A stretch of DNA of 7,183 bases. Origin: Methylobacterium sp. Its GTDB lineage: Bacteria; Pseudomonadota; Alphaproteobacteria; Rhizobiales; Beijerinckiaceae. Each line of letters opens with the position of its first letter. Within the stretch, counting starts at the first letter, position 1. Position numbers and translations under genes: made by a program. The notes under the pieces are model-generated. The model saw only the letters and a program-made list of their open reading frames with translations, had not been told where the DNA came from and made no database searches. The stretch covers positions 1 to 7,183 of the forward strand of contig JADCCH010000367.1 of assembly GCA_020252865.1 (NCBI GenBank), read 5' to 3'. This document shows positions 6,316 to 7,183 of this stretch, piece by piece.

Positions 6316-7183
6316 GCTGTTGCCGCTTCGCGCAACTGGCGGGGAAGCGGGAAGAACACGCTTTCATCCGCCGTGGAGACGGTTTCCACGCACACATCGA
6401 AACGCTGGGCGAAAGCGGCGATGATCTCCTCGACCAGCACTTCCGGGGCGGAAGCGCCGGCGGTGATGCCGAGCGACCGAATGTTGCCGAAAACCGACCA
6501 GTCGATTTCATCGGTGCGGAGCACGAGCGCGGTCTTCGTGCAACCCGAACGCTCGGCCACCTCGCGCAGGCGCTGGCTGTTCGAGGAATTCGGCGAACCG
6601 ACCACGATCAGCGCTTCCACCAGCGGTGCGACACGCTTCACGGCCTCCTGCCGGTTGGTGGTGGCGTAGCAGATATCTTCCTTGTGCGGCGCCGCGATCT
6701 CCGGGAAACGCGCCTTCAGGGCCGCGACGATCGCCGCGGTATCATCCACGGAGAGCGTGGTCTGCGTCACGAAAGCGAGCGCTGTGCCGGGCGGGAAAGC
6801 AAGCCCCGCCACATCAGCCTCGGTTTCCACCAGATGCACCGCACCGGCCGGCAACTGGCCCATGGTGCCCACCACCTCCGGGTGGCCCTCATGGCCCACG
6901 AGAATGATCGTGCGGCCACGCTTGAAGTGGATTTCCGCCTCGCGATGCACCTTGGTGACCAGCGGGCAGGTCGCATCGATCGCGAAGAGGCGGCGAATTT
7001 CAGCCGCTTTGGGCACGGATTTCGGCACGCCATGGGCGGAAAACACCACCGGCTGGCCATCATCGGGGATTTCGTTCAGTTCTTCGACGAAAACCGCCCC
7101 CTGTTTTTCCAGGCTTTCCACGACGAAGCGGTTATGGACAATTTCATGCCGCACATAAACCGGCGCGCCATGGCGCTTCAGCG
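6312..7183 (-). CDS. ispH: 4-hydroxy-3-methylbut-2-enyl diphosphate reductase (5' partial)
   Basis: IspH (LytB) is the last enzyme of the MEP pathway. It is an iron-sulfur reductase converting HMBPP to IPP and DMAPP. The frame runs off the right edge, so the N-terminus with the first cluster cysteine (the GFCAGV region) is missing, roughly 25-35 residues. The visible start, [20 protein letters not shown], matches the interior of the family and holds the His equivalent to E. coli H41. The GTG at 7154 is therefore an internal valine, not the start. Counting from that valine, the second and third cluster cysteines are C63 ([11 protein letters not shown]) and C162 ([12 protein letters not shown]). 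Active-site residues appear in [14 protein letters not shown] (88-100), the VGSPNSSNS segment and [12 protein letters not shown]. The gene ends at TAA, overlapping the transporter's TAG by 4 bp on the other strand. Apart from the cut end it looks intact and functional. Confidence 0.96.
   Translation of the reverse strand, partial: LKRHGAPVYVRHEIVHNRFVVESLEKQGAVFVEELNEIPDDGQPVVFSAHGVPKSVPKAAEIRRLFAIDATCPLVTKVHREAEIHFKRGRTIILVGHEGHPEVVGTMGQLPAGAVHLVETEADVAGLAFPPGTALAFVTQTTLSVDDTAAIVAALKARFPEIAAPHKEDICYATTNRQEAVKRVAPLVEALIVVGSPNSSNSQRLREVAERSGCTKTALVLRTDEIDWSVFGNIRSLGITAGASAPEVLVEEIIAAFAQRFDVCVETVSTADESVFFPLPRQLREAATA

Overview
The window is GC-rich, densely coded bacterial chromosome and looks like ordinary core genome rather than an accessory island. 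The genes present (ispH, an APH-type thrB, rnhA, a Prx5-like peroxiredoxin, a stand-alone DsbD N-domain protein, a YqgE/AlgH protein) and the order ispH-thrB-rnhA suggest an alphaproteobacterium, most likely of the Rhizobiales/Hyphomicrobiales. That placement rests on remembered family and neighbourhood patterns, not on a search. I see no rRNA, tRNA, CRISPR array, insertion sequence, phage gene or integrase.

Layout, left to right. (1) Bases 1-1679, +: the 3' part of a PAS-GGDEF-EAL gene, cut by the left edge. Its GGDEF motif is degenerate and its EAL domain looks intact, so it is probably a c-di-GMP phosphodiesterase. (2) 1686-2297, -: YqgE/AlgH family gene, convergent with the first and only 6 bp away. 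(3) 2414-3256, +: exported DsbD-alpha-like redox protein, divergent from yqgE. (4) 3315-3800, +: Prx5-like peroxiredoxin in tandem behind it. (5) 3857-4336, -: rnhA, convergent with the peroxiredoxin gene. An intrinsic terminator for the peroxiredoxin transcript appears to lie inside the last codons of rnhA. (6) 4333-5298, -: thrB, upstream of rnhA with a 4-bp stop/start overlap. (7) 5434-6315, +: EamA/DMT-type membrane transporter, divergent from thrB. (8) 6312-7183, -: ispH, cut by the right edge; its stop codon overlaps that of the transporter by 4 bp.

The genes serve separate housekeeping roles: isoprenoid precursor synthesis (ispH), threonine synthesis (thrB), RNA-DNA hybrid removal (rnhA), peroxide and thiol-redox defence (peroxiredoxin, DsbD-like protein), second-messenger turnover (EAL protein) and export of an unknown small molecule (EamA). 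The transporter gene sits between ispH and thrB, on the opposite strand. thrB and rnhA form one transcription unit. The DsbD-like and peroxiredoxin genes may form another, although they act in different compartments.

No new multi-gene system is visible. The observations most worth a second look are small: a 24-nt inverted-repeat element (CTTGGCAAGCG, 8 nt, CTTGC) shared by the two divergent intergenic regions; the terminator embedded in the rnhA coding sequence; a perfect 17-nt tandem repeat upstream of thrB; a GGDEF domain that keeps its RxxD site but has lost a catalytic residue; and an unusual cysteine pattern in the peroxiredoxin.
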